Below are positions 29,970 to 39,473 of a stretch of 64,000 nucleotides of DNA, piece by piece. The notes under the pieces were generated by a model. That model was given only the letters and a program-made list of their open reading frames with translations. It searched no databases and had not been told where the DNA came from. The position numbers and the translations under genes are program-made. Every line of letters starts with the position of its first letter. Positions within the stretch are counted from its first letter, which is position 1. The DNA lies in contig NZ_JASSUA010000002.1 in the NCBI RefSeq assembly GCF_030227115.1, forward strand, positions 434,001 to 498,000, in the 5' to 3' direction. This DNA is from Marinobacter sp. SS13-12. GTDB taxonomy: Bacteria; Pseudomonadota; Gammaproteobacteria; Pseudomonadales; Oleiphilaceae.

Positions 29970-31118
29970 ATGGCTACAAGGTTGATGTGCAAGACTCTGG
30001 GAGCGGCCTGTCTTGGACTATCCATGGCAATGTCCGCACCCTCGGTGTTTGCGCTTGCAGATATCATCGAAACCCCTTCCCGGCCCACTACGCTTGCACC
30101 AGAGAGTCTGCTCAATGATGCCGATCGCGCGGGCGAACGTATCGTGGCGGCTGGTGAGCGTGGTCATATCATTTTTTCTGATGATCAGGGTGAGACCTGG
30201 GTGCAGGCTGAGGTTCCGGTCCGCGCGACCCTGACCGGCGTTGACTTTGGTACAGATACCCACGGCTGGGCAGTGGGGCACAGCGGTGTGGTTCTCCATT
30301 CTGACAACGCAGGTGAAAGCTGGGAGCTACAGCTAACCGGTGTCCGTGCCGCGGAGCTGGCCATCGAAAGCCGCCAGGAGCAGATCGAAGAGCTGGAGCA
30401 GCAGATCGAGGAGGCCCCGGAAGAGGAGAAAGCCGACCTGGAATGGGCTCTGGATGATCTGTTCTTCTCGATGGAAAACCTGGAATCCGATCTTGAAATC
30501 GGTCCGGTAAACCCGTTTCTCGATGTCTGGTTTGAAAACGAAGACCACGGTTTCGTGGTGGGTGCCTACGGCATGTTTCTGCGCACCACAGACGGTGGCG
30601 AAACCTGGAGTGACTGGGCGCCCAGGATCGACAACCCCACCGGATTCCACCTTAACGGTATTACCCGGATCACCGGCGGTGCACTGGTGATTGTGGGTGA
30701 GGCGGGCCAGATTTTTGTCTCCGTTGATGGCGGCGAAAGCTGGGAAAAACGTGAAAGTCCCTATGAAGGTTCACTGTTTGGGGCCATTGGCACCGGCCAG
30801 GTGAATGAGGTTCTGGCGTTTGGTCTGCGCGGTAACATGTTCCTCTCCACCGATCTGGGCAAGAACTGGAAAGTGGTTCCGAATGAGGCCGGTGCGACAC
30901 TCAATGATGGTGCGGTTGCGGATGATGGCAGGATCACTCTGGTTGGTAATGGCGGCACGGTACTGATGAGCACCAACGGTGGCGAATCCTTCCGGCCCTA
31001 TTCCAGGGATGATCGGGAAGGCGTAATGGACGTTGTCCCGCTCTCCGGAACCAATCTTCTGATCGTGGGCGAGGGTGGCGTGAAGCATACCGACGCCCGC
31101 GGCAAGAACCTTCAATAA
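29970..31118 (+). CDS. YCF48-type beta-propeller periplasmic protein
   Basis: A 382-residue secreted protein with a signal peptide (cleavage near VFA-LADI). Repeated BNR/YCF48 motifs of the DxGxTW kind are visible: DDQGETW, DNAGESW, DGGETW, DGGESW, DLGKNW, NGGESF, indicating a photosynthesis-factor-like beta-propeller. Between the second and third repeats lies an unusual acidic coiled coil (about residues 130-175, with EQIEELEQQIEEAPEEEKAD). The gene precedes an MMPL permease, a standard pairing. A scaffold or assembly role for the permease in the periplasm is inferred. Confidence 0.87.
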   Translation: MATRLMCKTLGAACLGLSMAMSAPSVFALADIIETPSRPTTLAPESLLNDADRAGERIVAAGERGHIIFSDDQGETWVQAEVPVRATLTGVDFGTDTHGWAVGHSGVVLHSDNAGESWELQLTGVRAAELAIESRQEQIEELEQQIEEAPEEEKADLEWALDDLFFSMENLESDLEIGPVNPFLDVWFENEDHGFVVGAYGMFLRTTDGGETWSDWAPRIDNPTGFHLNGITRITGGALVIVGEAGQIFVSVDGGESWEKRESPYEGSLFGAIGTGQVNEVLAFGLRGNMFLSTDLGKNWKVVPNEAGATLNDGAVADDGRITLVGNGGTVLMSTNGGESFRPYSRDDREGVMDVVPLSGTNLLIVGEGGVKHTDARGKNLQ

Positions 31119-31164
31119 CGCCCTGATGCGGCACCAACAGATCGAAAACGAGAGGGGCTTTTGA

Positions 31165-33549
31165 ATGTCGAACCCGAAGCATGACAAGGGCGAGCATTAT
31201 CTGACTACACCGAAGGCAGAACCGTTTCTGGAGCGGCTGATCTTCAACAATCGGGCAATTATCCTGATTGCATTTTTCTTCCTGACGCTGTTTCTCGGCT
31301 ACAACGCCGTCAAAATCCAGCCGGATGCCAGTTTCGAGCGGATGATTCCGCTTGAGCATCCATACATCGTCAACATGCTGGAGCATCGGAACGACCTGGA
31401 GAACCTGGGCAACTTTGTGCGTATCGCCGTGGAAGTGGAAGAAGGCGATATCTTCACCCAGGAATACATGGAGACCCTGAAGCAGATCACCGATGAGGTG
31501 TTCTACCTCAACGGGGTTGACCGTTCAGGGCTGAAATCACTCTGGACCTCAAACGTTCGCTGGGTGGAAGTCACTGAGCAGGGATTCCAGGGTGGTACGG
31601 TTATTCCGGATAACTACGATGGTTCCCGTGCCAGCCTGGAGCAGCTGCGCCAGAACGTACTCAGGTCAAACGAAGTGGGCCGTCTGATTTCGGACAACTT
31701 CCGTTCCACCATCGTGTACGCACCGCTTTACGAGAATAACCCGGAAACCGGCGAGCCACTGGACTACGGCGAGTTCTCGCGACAGCTGGAAGAAAAGATA
31801 AGGGACAAGTACGAAGCCCAGAACCCGAACATTGATATCCACATTGTCGGTTTCGCCAAAAAAGTCGGCGACCTGATTGAAGGTATCGGCTCCATTGCAT
31901 GGTTTGCCGGCATTACCATCATTCTGACCACGCTGCTGCTCTACGGTTATTCCCGCTGTATTACCGGAACACTGGTGCCGGTATTTACCTCCATCATTGC
32001 TGTGTTCCTGCAATTGGGAACCTTGCGCCTGCTGGGATATGGGCTGGATCCGTACTCGGTACTGGTTCCGTTCCTGGTGTTTGCCATTGGTATCAGTCAC
32101 GGCGTTCAGATCGTCAACGCCATGGCAGTGGAAGCAGCGAAAGGGTTTGATTCCGTCACCGCTGCCCGCCTGGCCTTCCGGGCTCTCTACATTCCGGGCA
32201 TGCTGGCTCTGATTTCCGACGCCTTCGGCTTCCTGACCCTGTTCTTTATCGAGATTGATGTTATCCGGGATCTCGCGGTTGCAGCCGGCATTGGTGTGGC
32301 GTTCGTTATCCTGACCAACCTGGTACTGCATGTACTGATCATGTCCTACCTGGGTATTTCCAAAGGTGGCGTTCGTCATGTGCAGAACCACGGCGAGAAG
32401 CAGGACCGCAAGTGGCGCATCATGTCTTACTTTGCGCACCCGGGTGTAGCTCCGATTTCGCTGCTGATTGCGGTGATTGGTCTTGGGCTTGGCCTGTATT
32501 ACAAGCAGGACCTGAAGGTTGGTGACCTGGATCAGGGCGCGCCGGAGCTGAGGGCAGACTCGCGTTACAACAAGGACAATGCCTTCATCATCGACAACTA
32601 CTCGACAAGTGCCGATGTCCTGGTGGTGATGGTAAAGACCGAAGAAGAGCAGTGTACCCAGTACAACACGCTCCGTGCCATGGACACGCTGCAGTGGGAG
32701 CTGCAGAACACCCCGGGCGTTCAGTCCTCCGCCTCGCTGGCGAATGTGTCCAAGCTGGTCACGAAGGCACTGAACGAAGGCAACTGGAAGTGGTATGAAA
32801 TTTCCCGCAACCAGACCATCATCAATGCTTCCATTCGTGAGGCCCCGGCGGGTCTGATCAACACCAACTGTGACCTGACACCAGTGCTTGTGTTCCTTGA
32901 GGATCACAAGGCAGAAACGCTGAAGACGGTGACGGAGCGCGTGGAGGAGTTTGCCAGCAATAATAATAGCGATGAGCATACCTTCCTGCTGGGGGCCGGC
33001 AACGCGGGTGTGGAGGCTGCTACCAACGACGTCATCTCCAGCGCCAAGAACATGATGCTGATCTTCGTCTATGGTGTAGTAGCGTCGCTGTGCCTGCTGA
33101 CCTTCCGGTCAATCCGGGCGGTATTGTGTATCCTGATCCCCCTGGGGCTCACGTCCATTCTGGCTGAGGCCATCATGGCGGTGTCCGGTATCGGCATCAA
33201 AGTGGCGACGTTGCCGGTTATCGCACTGGGTGTGGGTATCGGTGTCGACTACGGTATCTATATCTACAGCAAGCTCGAAAAATTCCTGCTTGAGGGCAAG
33301 ACGCTCCAGGAGGCCTATTTCGAGACCCTCAGATCCACCGGCAAGGCGGTCATCTTTACCGGCGTCACCCTCGGTATTGGTGTGGTGACCTGGATCTTCT
33401 CTCCCATCAAGTTCCAGGCGGATATGGGGCTGTTGTTGTTCTTCATGTTCATCTGGAACATGGTCGGTTCCATCTGGCTGCTTCCGGCTCTGGCACGCTT
33501 CCTGCTGCGCCCGGACCGTATGGTTGCCAAGGCCCGCGCGAACAAATAA
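31165..33549 (+). CDS. RND/MMPL family exporter
   Basis: A 794-residue inner-membrane protein with the two-fold RND layout: one N-terminal membrane segment (AIILIAFFFLTLFLGYNAV), a large periplasmic loop, five membrane segments, then the same order repeated. The segments containing FAIGISHGVQIVNAM and IALGVGIGVDYGIYIYSKL are the proton-relay helices of sterol-sensing/MMPL transporters. It is expected to move a hydrophobic or lipid substrate using proton motive force with the preceding DUF1329 and YCF48 proteins. GAGAGG precedes ATG 31165. A terminator follows. Confidence 0.92.
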   Translation: MSNPKHDKGEHYLTTPKAEPFLERLIFNNRAIILIAFFFLTLFLGYNAVKIQPDASFERMIPLEHPYIVNMLEHRNDLENLGNFVRIAVEVEEGDIFTQEYMETLKQITDEVFYLNGVDRSGLKSLWTSNVRWVEVTEQGFQGGTVIPDNYDGSRASLEQLRQNVLRSNEVGRLISDNFRSTIVYAPLYENNPETGEPLDYGEFSRQLEEKIRDKYEAQNPNIDIHIVGFAKKVGDLIEGIGSIAWFAGITIILTTLLLYGYSRCITGTLVPVFTSIIAVFLQLGTLRLLGYGLDPYSVLVPFLVFAIGISHGVQIVNAMAVEAAKGFDSVTAARLAFRALYIPGMLALISDAFGFLTLFFIEIDVIRDLAVAAGIGVAFVILTNLVLHVLIMSYLGISKGGVRHVQNHGEKQDRKWRIMSYFAHPGVAPISLLIAVIGLGLGLYYKQDLKVGDLDQGAPELRADSRYNKDNAFIIDNYSTSADVLVVMVKTEEEQCTQYNTLRAMDTLQWELQNTPGVQSSASLANVSKLVTKALNEGNWKWYEISRNQTIINASIREAPAGLINTNCDLTPVLVFLEDHKAETLKTVTERVEEFASNNNSDEHTFLLGAGNAGVEAATNDVISSAKNMMLIFVYGVVASLCLLTFRSIRAVLCILIPLGLTSILAEAIMAVSGIGIKVATLPVIALGVGIGVDYGIYIYSKLEKFLLEGKTLQEAYFETLRSTGKAVIFTGVTLGIGVVTWIFSPIKFQADMGLLLFFMFIWNMVGSIWLLPALARFLLRPDRMVAKARANK

Positions 33550-33571
33550 ATTCGCAAACGCCTGATCAGAA

Positions 33572-33596
33572 AAGCCCGCATTGCGGGCTTTTTTGT
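33572..33596 (+). terminator. rho-independent terminator of the MMPL gene set
   Basis: AAGCCCGC (33572-33579) pairs with GCGGGCTT (33583-33590), loop ATT, then an unbroken run of T. It closes the DUF1329-YCF48-MMPL group and isolates the TAXI gene downstream. Confidence 0.9.
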
Positions 33597-33735
33597 TTTT
33601 CGCTCAAGTGGTTAGCGTGCTAATGCTGGCTTTATTTATGACCAGAATTGGTCTATGTTTTAAGGCGAACGTGGAAAGAGTCTGTGTGAATGCGCAGGCC
33701 AAAAAAAGCAATAACGAACACAAAAGGGAAAAGTC

Positions 33736-34719
33736 ATGGCACTGAAACAGAAATTTTCCGCACTCGCGGTTGCAGCTGCAGTCAGCTTCGGAGCGACCTC
33801 TACAGCGGTAAGCGCCCAGGAGCAACAATTCGTCACCATCGGTACAGGTGGTGTAACCGGGGTTTACTATCCGGCGGGTGGTGCGATTTGCCGGCTGGTC
33901 AATATGGACCGTAAAGAACACGGTATCCGTTGTTCGGTAGAAAGCACCGGTGGCTCGGTCTATAACCTGAACGCGATTCGCCAGGGCGAGCTGGATCTGG
34001 CGGTTGCTCAGTCTGACTGGCAATACCATGCCTACAACGGCACCAGTGAGTTTGAAAAGGACGGCAAGAATGAGAAGCTCCGTGCCGTATTTTCGCTTCA
34101 CCCTGAACCGTTTACCGTTGTAGCCAGCAAGGGCTCCGGCATCAAGACCTTTGAAGATCTCGAGGGTAAGCGGGTATCCGTTGGTAACCCGGGTTCTGGT
34201 CAGCGTGCCACTGCCGAGGTTCTGATGGATGAAATGGGCTGGACCATGGACAAGTTCTCCCTGGCGGCCGAGTTGAAGGCAGCTGAGCAATCCCAGGCCC
34301 TGTGTGACGGCAACATCGACGCCTTCTTCTATACCGTTGGTCACCCTTCTGGTGCCATCAAGGAAGCAACAACTTCCTGCGACAGCGTTATTGTCACTGT
34401 GGACAACGAGGCGACCAGAAAACTAATCGACGAGAACCCGTATTATCGGAAGGCCATTATCCCTGGCGGCATGTATCGGGGGAGCGACGATGACACCACC
34501 ACCTTTGGTGTTGCTGCCACATTCGTGTCCTCAACAGACGTTTCGGAGAAAGTGGTGTATGAAGTGGTCAGTGCAGTATTCGAAAACTTTGACAGCTTCA
34601 AGCGCCTGCATCCTGCGTTCGGCGTCCTGAAAAAGGAAGAAATGGCATCTGACGCCCTGAGTGCGCCTCTGCATCCGGGCGCCGAGAAGTACTACAAAGA
34701 AGCCGGCCTGATCGACTGA
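33736..34719 (+). CDS. TAXI family TRAP transporter solute-binding protein
   Basis: A 327-residue periplasmic binding protein with a signal peptide (cleavage near VSA-QEQ). The mature start [20 protein letters not shown] and the later [23 protein letters not shown] stretch are the classic TAXI signature. It captures a substrate for the TRAP permease encoded next; TAXI substrates are often glutamate or other carboxylates, but cannot be told from sequence. Its own terminator follows, so it is probably made in excess over the permease. AGGGAAA precedes ATG 33736. Confidence 0.92.
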   Translation: MALKQKFSALAVAAAVSFGATSTAVSAQEQQFVTIGTGGVTGVYYPAGGAICRLVNMDRKEHGIRCSVESTGGSVYNLNAIRQGELDLAVAQSDWQYHAYNGTSEFEKDGKNEKLRAVFSLHPEPFTVVASKGSGIKTFEDLEGKRVSVGNPGSGQRATAEVLMDEMGWTMDKFSLAAELKAAEQSQALCDGNIDAFFYTVGHPSGAIKEATTSCDSVIVTVDNEATRKLIDENPYYRKAIIPGGMYRGSDDDTTTFGVAATFVSSTDVSEKVVYEVVSAVFENFDSFKRLHPAFGVLKKEEMASDALSAPLHPGAEKYYKEAGLID

Positions 34720-34740
34720 TCCTGTAACCGGTAAAAACAA

Positions 34741-34770
34741 CACCGCAGGCATTCCAGCCTGCGGTGTTTT
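34741..34770 (+). terminator. terminator between the TAXI binding-protein and permease genes
   Basis: CACCGCAGGC (34741-34750) pairs perfectly with GCCTGCGGTG (34757-34766) around a 6-base loop, followed by four T. Partial read-through would set the ratio of binding protein to permease. Confidence 0.8.
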
Positions 34771-34805
34771 GATCTCCGACCCGCTATATTTTACAGGACC
34801 CAGCT

Positions 34806-37403
34806 ATGGCCAATAGCGAACCGAGAGCCGGGGATAATATGGACAGCAAGAAGGTTGCAGAAGTTCTTCAGACCGAAACCGGTGGAAGAGCCGCAACTGG
34901 TATGGCTGCCAGGATACTTTTTGTTGTCCCCCTGTTCTGGTCACTTTTTCAGCTATGGATAGCATCACCGTTGCCTTATATCGTCGAGTTCGGCGTTTTT
35001 AATTCAACGGAATCGAGATCTATTCATCTTGCATTCGCTACCTTCCTGGCGTTTGCCGCTTACCCGATGATTCGGGGCAGGAATGTTGATCACGTTCCGT
35101 TCTATGACTGGATTCTTGCACTGGCCGCTGCTTTTGCAGCTTCCTATCTGTATTTTTTCTACGACGAGCTGTCTACCCGTCCGGGGTCACCGATAACCCA
35201 GGACCTGATTGTTGCCCTCGGCGGTATGGTGTTGCTGCTGGAAGCTACCCGTCGGGCGTTGGGTTTGCCGCTGACCATTGTCGCAGGCGTGTTTCTTGTC
35301 TATGCACTGGCTGGCCCCTATATGCCGGACGTTATCTCCCACAAGGGCGCAAGCTTCAGTAAGCTGTCGTCCCATATGTGGCTGGGTACGGAAGGTGTTT
35401 TCGGTGTTGCCCTGGGTGTTTCAACCAGCTTCGTCTTCCTGTTCGTCCTCTTTGGTGCACTGCTGGAGCGGGCAGGGGCGGGCAACTACTTCATCAAGGT
35501 TGCCTACGCCATGCTGGGCCACATGCGTGGCGGGCCGGCCAAGGCCGCCGTTGTATCCAGTGGCTTGAGTGGTGTCATTTCCGGCTCGTCCATTGCCAAC
35601 GTGGTCACCACCGGTACGTTTACCATCCCGTTGATGAAACGGGTTGGCTTCCCGGCTACCAAGGCAGGTGCTGTTGAAGTGGCTGCCTCGACCAACGGCC
35701 AGCTGACCCCTCCCATTATGGGCGCTGCGGCGTTTCTGATGGTTGAGTATGTGGGGATTTCCTACCTGGAAGTTATCAAGCATGCAATATTGCCGGCGTT
35801 GATTTCCTATGTGGCGTTGATTTATATCGTTCACCTGGAAGCCTGTAAGCTGAAGATGAAGGGTATTGAGCGCCCGAATCGGCCGACTCTGGCTCAGCGT
35901 CTGTTGAACTGGGTTGTGATTCTGCTCGGCCTGAGTGCTCTTACCTTTGTCGTTTATTACGGTATTGGCTGGCTCAAGGTTGTGCTTGGTGAGTCAGCTA
36001 TATGGGTTCTCGGGCCTTTGCTGCTTTTTGTCTACATAGGGCTGGTCTGGTACTCGACCCGCTTCCCGGAACTGGAACAGGACGATCCTGACTCTGCAAT
36101 GGATACGCTTCCGGACGTCGCGCCGACGGTGAAGACTGGCCTCTATTTCCTTCTGCCGGTGGTGGTGCTGGTCTGGTGTCTGACGGTTGAGCGTTTTTCT
36201 CCCCAGTTGTCCGCCTTCTGGGCCACAGTATTCATGATTTTTATTGTTATCACCCAGCAGCCGCTGAAAGCCTTTTTTCACAAGAAGGGCAATTTCCTGA
36301 CTGAAACAAAAACCGGCTTCGTCGACTTGTTGCATTCGTTGGTGACGGGCGCGCGGAACATGGTTGGTATCGGTGTGGCAACGGCGACCGCCGGCATAGT
36401 GGTAGGCACCGTGACACTGACCGGTATTGGTCTGGTGATGACTCAGTTCGTGGAGTTCATTTCGGGCGGTAACCTGCTACTGATGCTGATCTTTACCGCC
36501 ATTATCAGCCTGGTCCTGGGCATGGGGCTGCCCACCACGGCCAACTATATTGTTGTTTCGACATTGATGGCGCCGGTGATCGTCACCCTGGGTGCTCAGA
36601 ATGGCCTGTTGGTACCACTCATTGCGGTGCACCTGTTTGTGTTCTACTTTGGCATACTGGCGGATGATACGCCGCCCGTGGGGCTGGCCGCCTACGCGGC
36701 GGCTGCCATCTCGGGTGCCGACCCGATACGAACGGGTATCCAGGGTTTCACCTATGATATCCGGACGGCCATTCTTCCGTTCATGTTCATCTTCAATACC
36801 CAGTTATTGCTGATCGGGCTGACGGGATGGTTTGATCTGCTGGTCACCATAGCCAGTGCCGTAACTGCCATGCTGGTTTTCTCGGCGGCCACCCAGGGGT
36901 ACTGGTTCACCAAGAGCTATAAATGGGAGTCCGCACTGTTGTTGCTGATCACCTTCACCCTGTTCCGCCCGGGCTACTGGTGGGATATGGTCTACCCGCC
37001 AACGGAGGATCGACCGGCAACTGAAGTGACGGAGCATGTCGAGAATGTGCCTGCGGGCGGGTCTATCGTCCTTCAGGCGTCTGGCATGTCCCTGAGTGGT
37101 GATGAGGTGTCGACCTACCTGAGCCTCGAGTTACCGGCCGGAGAGTCCCCGGAAGCAAGGCTCGCGAGCGCCGGCCTGGAACTGTCCCGTCAGGACGATG
37201 CCATGGTGGTGGACTTTGTCGGCTATGGCAGTGCGGCTGAGGATGCCGGTATCAGCTTCGGCTGGACTATTGACTCAGTGCAGGTTGAACTTGACCGCCC
37301 ACCAAAAGAGCTGATGTTCATTCCCGCACTCATCCTCCTGGGGCTTGTTGCCTTTGGCCAGTTAAGGCGGCGAACGCCGGAAGAGGCCAGTGCCTACGGC
37401 TGA
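34806..37403 (+). CDS. TRAP transporter fused 4TM/12TM permease with C-terminal DUF3394
   Basis: An 865-residue fused TRAP permease of the TAXI class. The N-terminal third holds the small DctQ-like part; the central part is the DctM-like permease with GLSGVISGSSIANVVTTGTF and AEVAAST-like NGQLTPPIMGAAAF, and a second set around MGLPTTANYIVVSTL and LADDTPPVGLAAYAAAAI. The last 150 residues form a soluble domain between two membrane segments that matches DUF3394, a PDZ-like extension found only in TAXI permeases. It imports the substrate with sodium or protons. ATG 34806 has AGGA upstream. Confidence 0.92.
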   Translation: MANSEPRAGDNMDSKKVAEVLQTETGGRAATGMAARILFVVPLFWSLFQLWIASPLPYIVEFGVFNSTESRSIHLAFATFLAFAAYPMIRGRNVDHVPFYDWILALAAAFAASYLYFFYDELSTRPGSPITQDLIVALGGMVLLLEATRRALGLPLTIVAGVFLVYALAGPYMPDVISHKGASFSKLSSHMWLGTEGVFGVALGVSTSFVFLFVLFGALLERAGAGNYFIKVAYAMLGHMRGGPAKAAVVSSGLSGVISGSSIANVVTTGTFTIPLMKRVGFPATKAGAVEVAASTNGQLTPPIMGAAAFLMVEYVGISYLEVIKHAILPALISYVALIYIVHLEACKLKMKGIERPNRPTLAQRLLNWVVILLGLSALTFVVYYGIGWLKVVLGESAIWVLGPLLLFVYIGLVWYSTRFPELEQDDPDSAMDTLPDVAPTVKTGLYFLLPVVVLVWCLTVERFSPQLSAFWATVFMIFIVITQQPLKAFFHKKGNFLTETKTGFVDLLHSLVTGARNMVGIGVATATAGIVVGTVTLTGIGLVMTQFVEFISGGNLLLMLIFTAIISLVLGMGLPTTANYIVVSTLMAPVIVTLGAQNGLLVPLIAVHLFVFYFGILADDTPPVGLAAYAAAAISGADPIRTGIQGFTYDIRTAILPFMFIFNTQLLLIGLTGWFDLLVTIASAVTAMLVFSAATQGYWFTKSYKWESALLLLITFTLFRPGYWWDMVYPPTEDRPATEVTEHVENVPAGGSIVLQASGMSLSGDEVSTYLSLELPAGESPEARLASAGLELSRQDDAMVVDFVGYGSAAEDAGISFGWTIDSVQVELDRPPKELMFIPALILLGLVAFGQLRRRTPEEASAYG

Positions 37404-37415
37404 TCATCACATGTG

Positions 37416-37446
37416 AAAACCCGGCATTAACCTGCCGGGTTTTTTT
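37416..37446 (+). terminator. rho-independent terminator of the TRAP permease
   Basis: AAAACCCGGCA (37416-37426) pairs with TGCCGGGTTTT (37433-37443), with a 6-base loop, inside a run of seven T. Confidence 0.9.
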
Positions 37447-37458
37447 CTGTTAAACTCC
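37430..37458 (+). promoter_or_regulatory. candidate thrS promoter
   Basis: A -35-like TTAACC near 37428-37433 lies 17 bases ahead of TAAACT (about 37451-37456), a fair -10. This would put the start near 37463, just ahead of the leader hairpin. The -35 overlaps the terminator loop, so the assignment is tentative. Confidence 0.35.
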
Positions 37459-37466
37459 TGCCCGCA

Positions 37467-37497
37467 ACGGTCCGCGGTTTGTGTCGCGGCCAACCGT
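37467..37497 (+). promoter_or_regulatory. thrS leader hairpin, possible tRNA-like operator
   Basis: ACGGT-CCGCG (37467-37476) pairs with CGCGG (37485-37489) and, after a 3-base bulge, ACCGT (37493-37497). The 8-base loop is GTTTGTGT, which contains TGT, the sequence of a tRNA-Thr anticodon. In E. coli, ThrRS represses its own translation by binding anticodon-arm-like hairpins in the thrS leader. The resemblance here is seen in the sequence; function is inferred. Confidence 0.35.
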
Positions 37498-37547
37498 CAA
37501 CATGTGGTCTTTGGTACGGATCACCTCTGGAACTCCAGGAGCTAATT

Positions 37548-39473
37548 ATGCCAGTTGTAACCCTGCCTGATGGCAGTCACCGCAGTTTTGCCGAATCTGT
37601 AACCGTTCACGATGTCGCAGCAGACATCGGGGCCGGTCTTGCCAAGGCCGCTATCGCCGGCCGTGTTAACGGCAAGCTGGTTGATACCAGCTATCCCATT
37701 GACGAAGACGCCGATCTCGCCATTGTTACCGAGCGGGATGACGACGGCGTGGATATTATCCGCCATTCCACTGCCCACTTGCTGGCGATGGCTGTGAAGG
37801 AACTGTTTCCCTCTGCCCAGGTCACCATTGGCCCGGTTGTGGATAACGGGTTCTACTACGATTTCAAGTTCGACCGGCCGTTTACCAATGAAGACCTGAG
37901 CCGGATCGAAAAGCGCATGGAAGAGCTGGCGAAGCAGGACATTCCCGTTTCCCGCTCGGTCATGTCCCGTGATGAAGCCGTGCGTCTGTTCGATGAAATG
38001 GGCGAGGAGTACAAGGTTCGCATCATAGAAGACATTCCGGGTGATGAAGACCTGTCATTCTACCGCCAGGGTGACTTCATCGACCTGTGTCGCGGGCCCC
38101 ACGTGCCCAGTACCGGCAAGCTCAAGGCCTTCAAGCTGACCAAAGTAGCCGGTGCCTACTGGCGCGGCGACACCAGCAACGAGCAGTTGCAGCGTGTGTA
38201 CGGTACCGCCTGGGGCAACAAGAAAGACCTGAAAGCCTATCTCCACCGCCTGGAAGAGGCTGAGAAGCGGGATCACCGCAAGATCGGCAAGAAGCTGAGC
38301 CTGTTCCATATGCAGGAAGAAGCGCCGGGTATGGTGTTCTGGCATCCGGATGGCTGGTCCCTGTACCAGGAAATCGAACAGTACATGCGCCGCAAGCAGC
38401 ATGACCACGGTTACCAGGAAATCAAGACGCCACAGGTGGTGTCACGGTCACTGTGGGAAAAGTCCGGGCACTGGGACAAGTTCAAGGACGACATGTTTAC
38501 CACAGAGTCCGAGAAGCACGACTACGCCATCAAGCCTATGAACTGTCCATGCCACGTGCAGGTGTTCAATCAGGGCCTCAAGAGCTACAAGGATTTGCCC
38601 CTGCGCCTGGCGGAGTTTGGCTCCTGCCACCGCAACGAAGCCTCCGGTGCCCTGCACGGCCTGATGCGTGTGCGTGGATTCACCCAGGACGATGCGCACA
38701 TTTTCTGCGAGGAAGATGCGATTCAGCAGGAGGTGTCGTCCTTTATAGAGATGCTTCACGAGATCTATGAGGACTTCGGATTTACTGAGATCCTGTACAA
38801 GCTCTCAACCCGGCCGGAAAAGCGTGTTGGCTCTGACGAAGTCTGGGACAAGGCGGAAGCGGCCCTGGAAGAGGCGCTGAATCGTGAGGGTGTAGACTGG
38901 GAGTTATTACCGGGCGAAGGCGCCTTTTATGGGCCGAAAATCGAATTTTCTCTGAAAGACTGCATCGGCCGGGTATGGCAATGTGGTACCATTCAGGTCG
39001 ATTTTTCCATGCCGGGCCGCCTGGGTGCGCAATATGTGGCAGATAATTCAGAGCGCAAGACGCCTGTTATGCTGCACAGGGCGGTTTTGGGATCGTTCGA
39101 ACGCTTCATCGGCATTCTTATTGAAGAATACGAAGGTGCTTTCCCGACCTGGCTGGCCCCGACGCAGATTGCGGTGCTGAATATTACCGATAATCAGCGT
39201 GATTATTGCCAGAATCTTGCAAAAAAATGGGATTCCCTTGGCTATAGGGTTAATGCCGACTTGAGAAACGAGAAGATCGGCTTTAAAATCCGCGAGCATA
39301 CTATCAACAAAGTCCCTTTCCTTGTTGTTGTCGGCGACAAAGAAGTCGAGAACAACGCCGTTGCGGTGAGAACCCGCAAAGGCGAAGATTTGGGGACTTT
39401 ATCGCTGGACGCGTTTGAGCAGCTAATGGCTGACGAAATCAATCGCAAAGGCAGAACCAAGACGGAGATCTGA
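37548..39473 (+). CDS. thrS: threonine--tRNA ligase
   Basis: A 641-residue class II synthetase of normal length. An N-terminal TGS domain ([20 protein letters not shown]) is followed by the editing domain with [16 protein letters not shown], then the catalytic core containing NCPCHVQVF (zinc Cys), [19 protein letters not shown] (motif 2) and motif 3 near [17 protein letters not shown], and a C-terminal anticodon-binding domain. CCAGGAG is 8 bases ahead of ATG 37548. The TGA stop overlaps the AUU start of infC by one base. The 3' third uses noticeably more AT-rich codons than the first part. Confidence 0.97.
   Translation: MPVVTLPDGSHRSFAESVTVHDVAADIGAGLAKAAIAGRVNGKLVDTSYPIDEDADLAIVTERDDDGVDIIRHSTAHLLAMAVKELFPSAQVTIGPVVDNGFYYDFKFDRPFTNEDLSRIEKRMEELAKQDIPVSRSVMSRDEAVRLFDEMGEEYKVRIIEDIPGDEDLSFYRQGDFIDLCRGPHVPSTGKLKAFKLTKVAGAYWRGDTSNEQLQRVYGTAWGNKKDLKAYLHRLEEAEKRDHRKIGKKLSLFHMQEEAPGMVFWHPDGWSLYQEIEQYMRRKQHDHGYQEIKTPQVVSRSLWEKSGHWDKFKDDMFTTESEKHDYAIKPMNCPCHVQVFNQGLKSYKDLPLRLAEFGSCHRNEASGALHGLMRVRGFTQDDAHIFCEEDAIQQEVSSFIEMLHEIYEDFGFTEILYKLSTRPEKRVGSDEVWDKAEAALEEALNREGVDWELLPGEGAFYGPKIEFSLKDCIGRVWQCGTIQVDFSMPGRLGAQYVADNSERKTPVMLHRAVLGSFERFIGILIEEYEGAFPTWLAPTQIAVLNITDNQRDYCQNLAKKWDSLGYRVNADLRNEKIGFKIREHTINKVPFLVVVGDKEVENNAVAVRTRKGEDLGTLSLDAFEQLMADEINRKGRTKTEI

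Noticed and set aside
31666..32979. A 437-codon open frame antisense to the MMPL gene
   Set aside because: Shadow of a clear membrane transporter; the product is Gln/His-rich without domain signs.
33640..33653. Palindromic GACCA-N4-TGGTC operator ahead of the TAXI gene
   Set aside because: Only 5-bp arms, no adjacent regulator gene and no consensus match; too weak to call.
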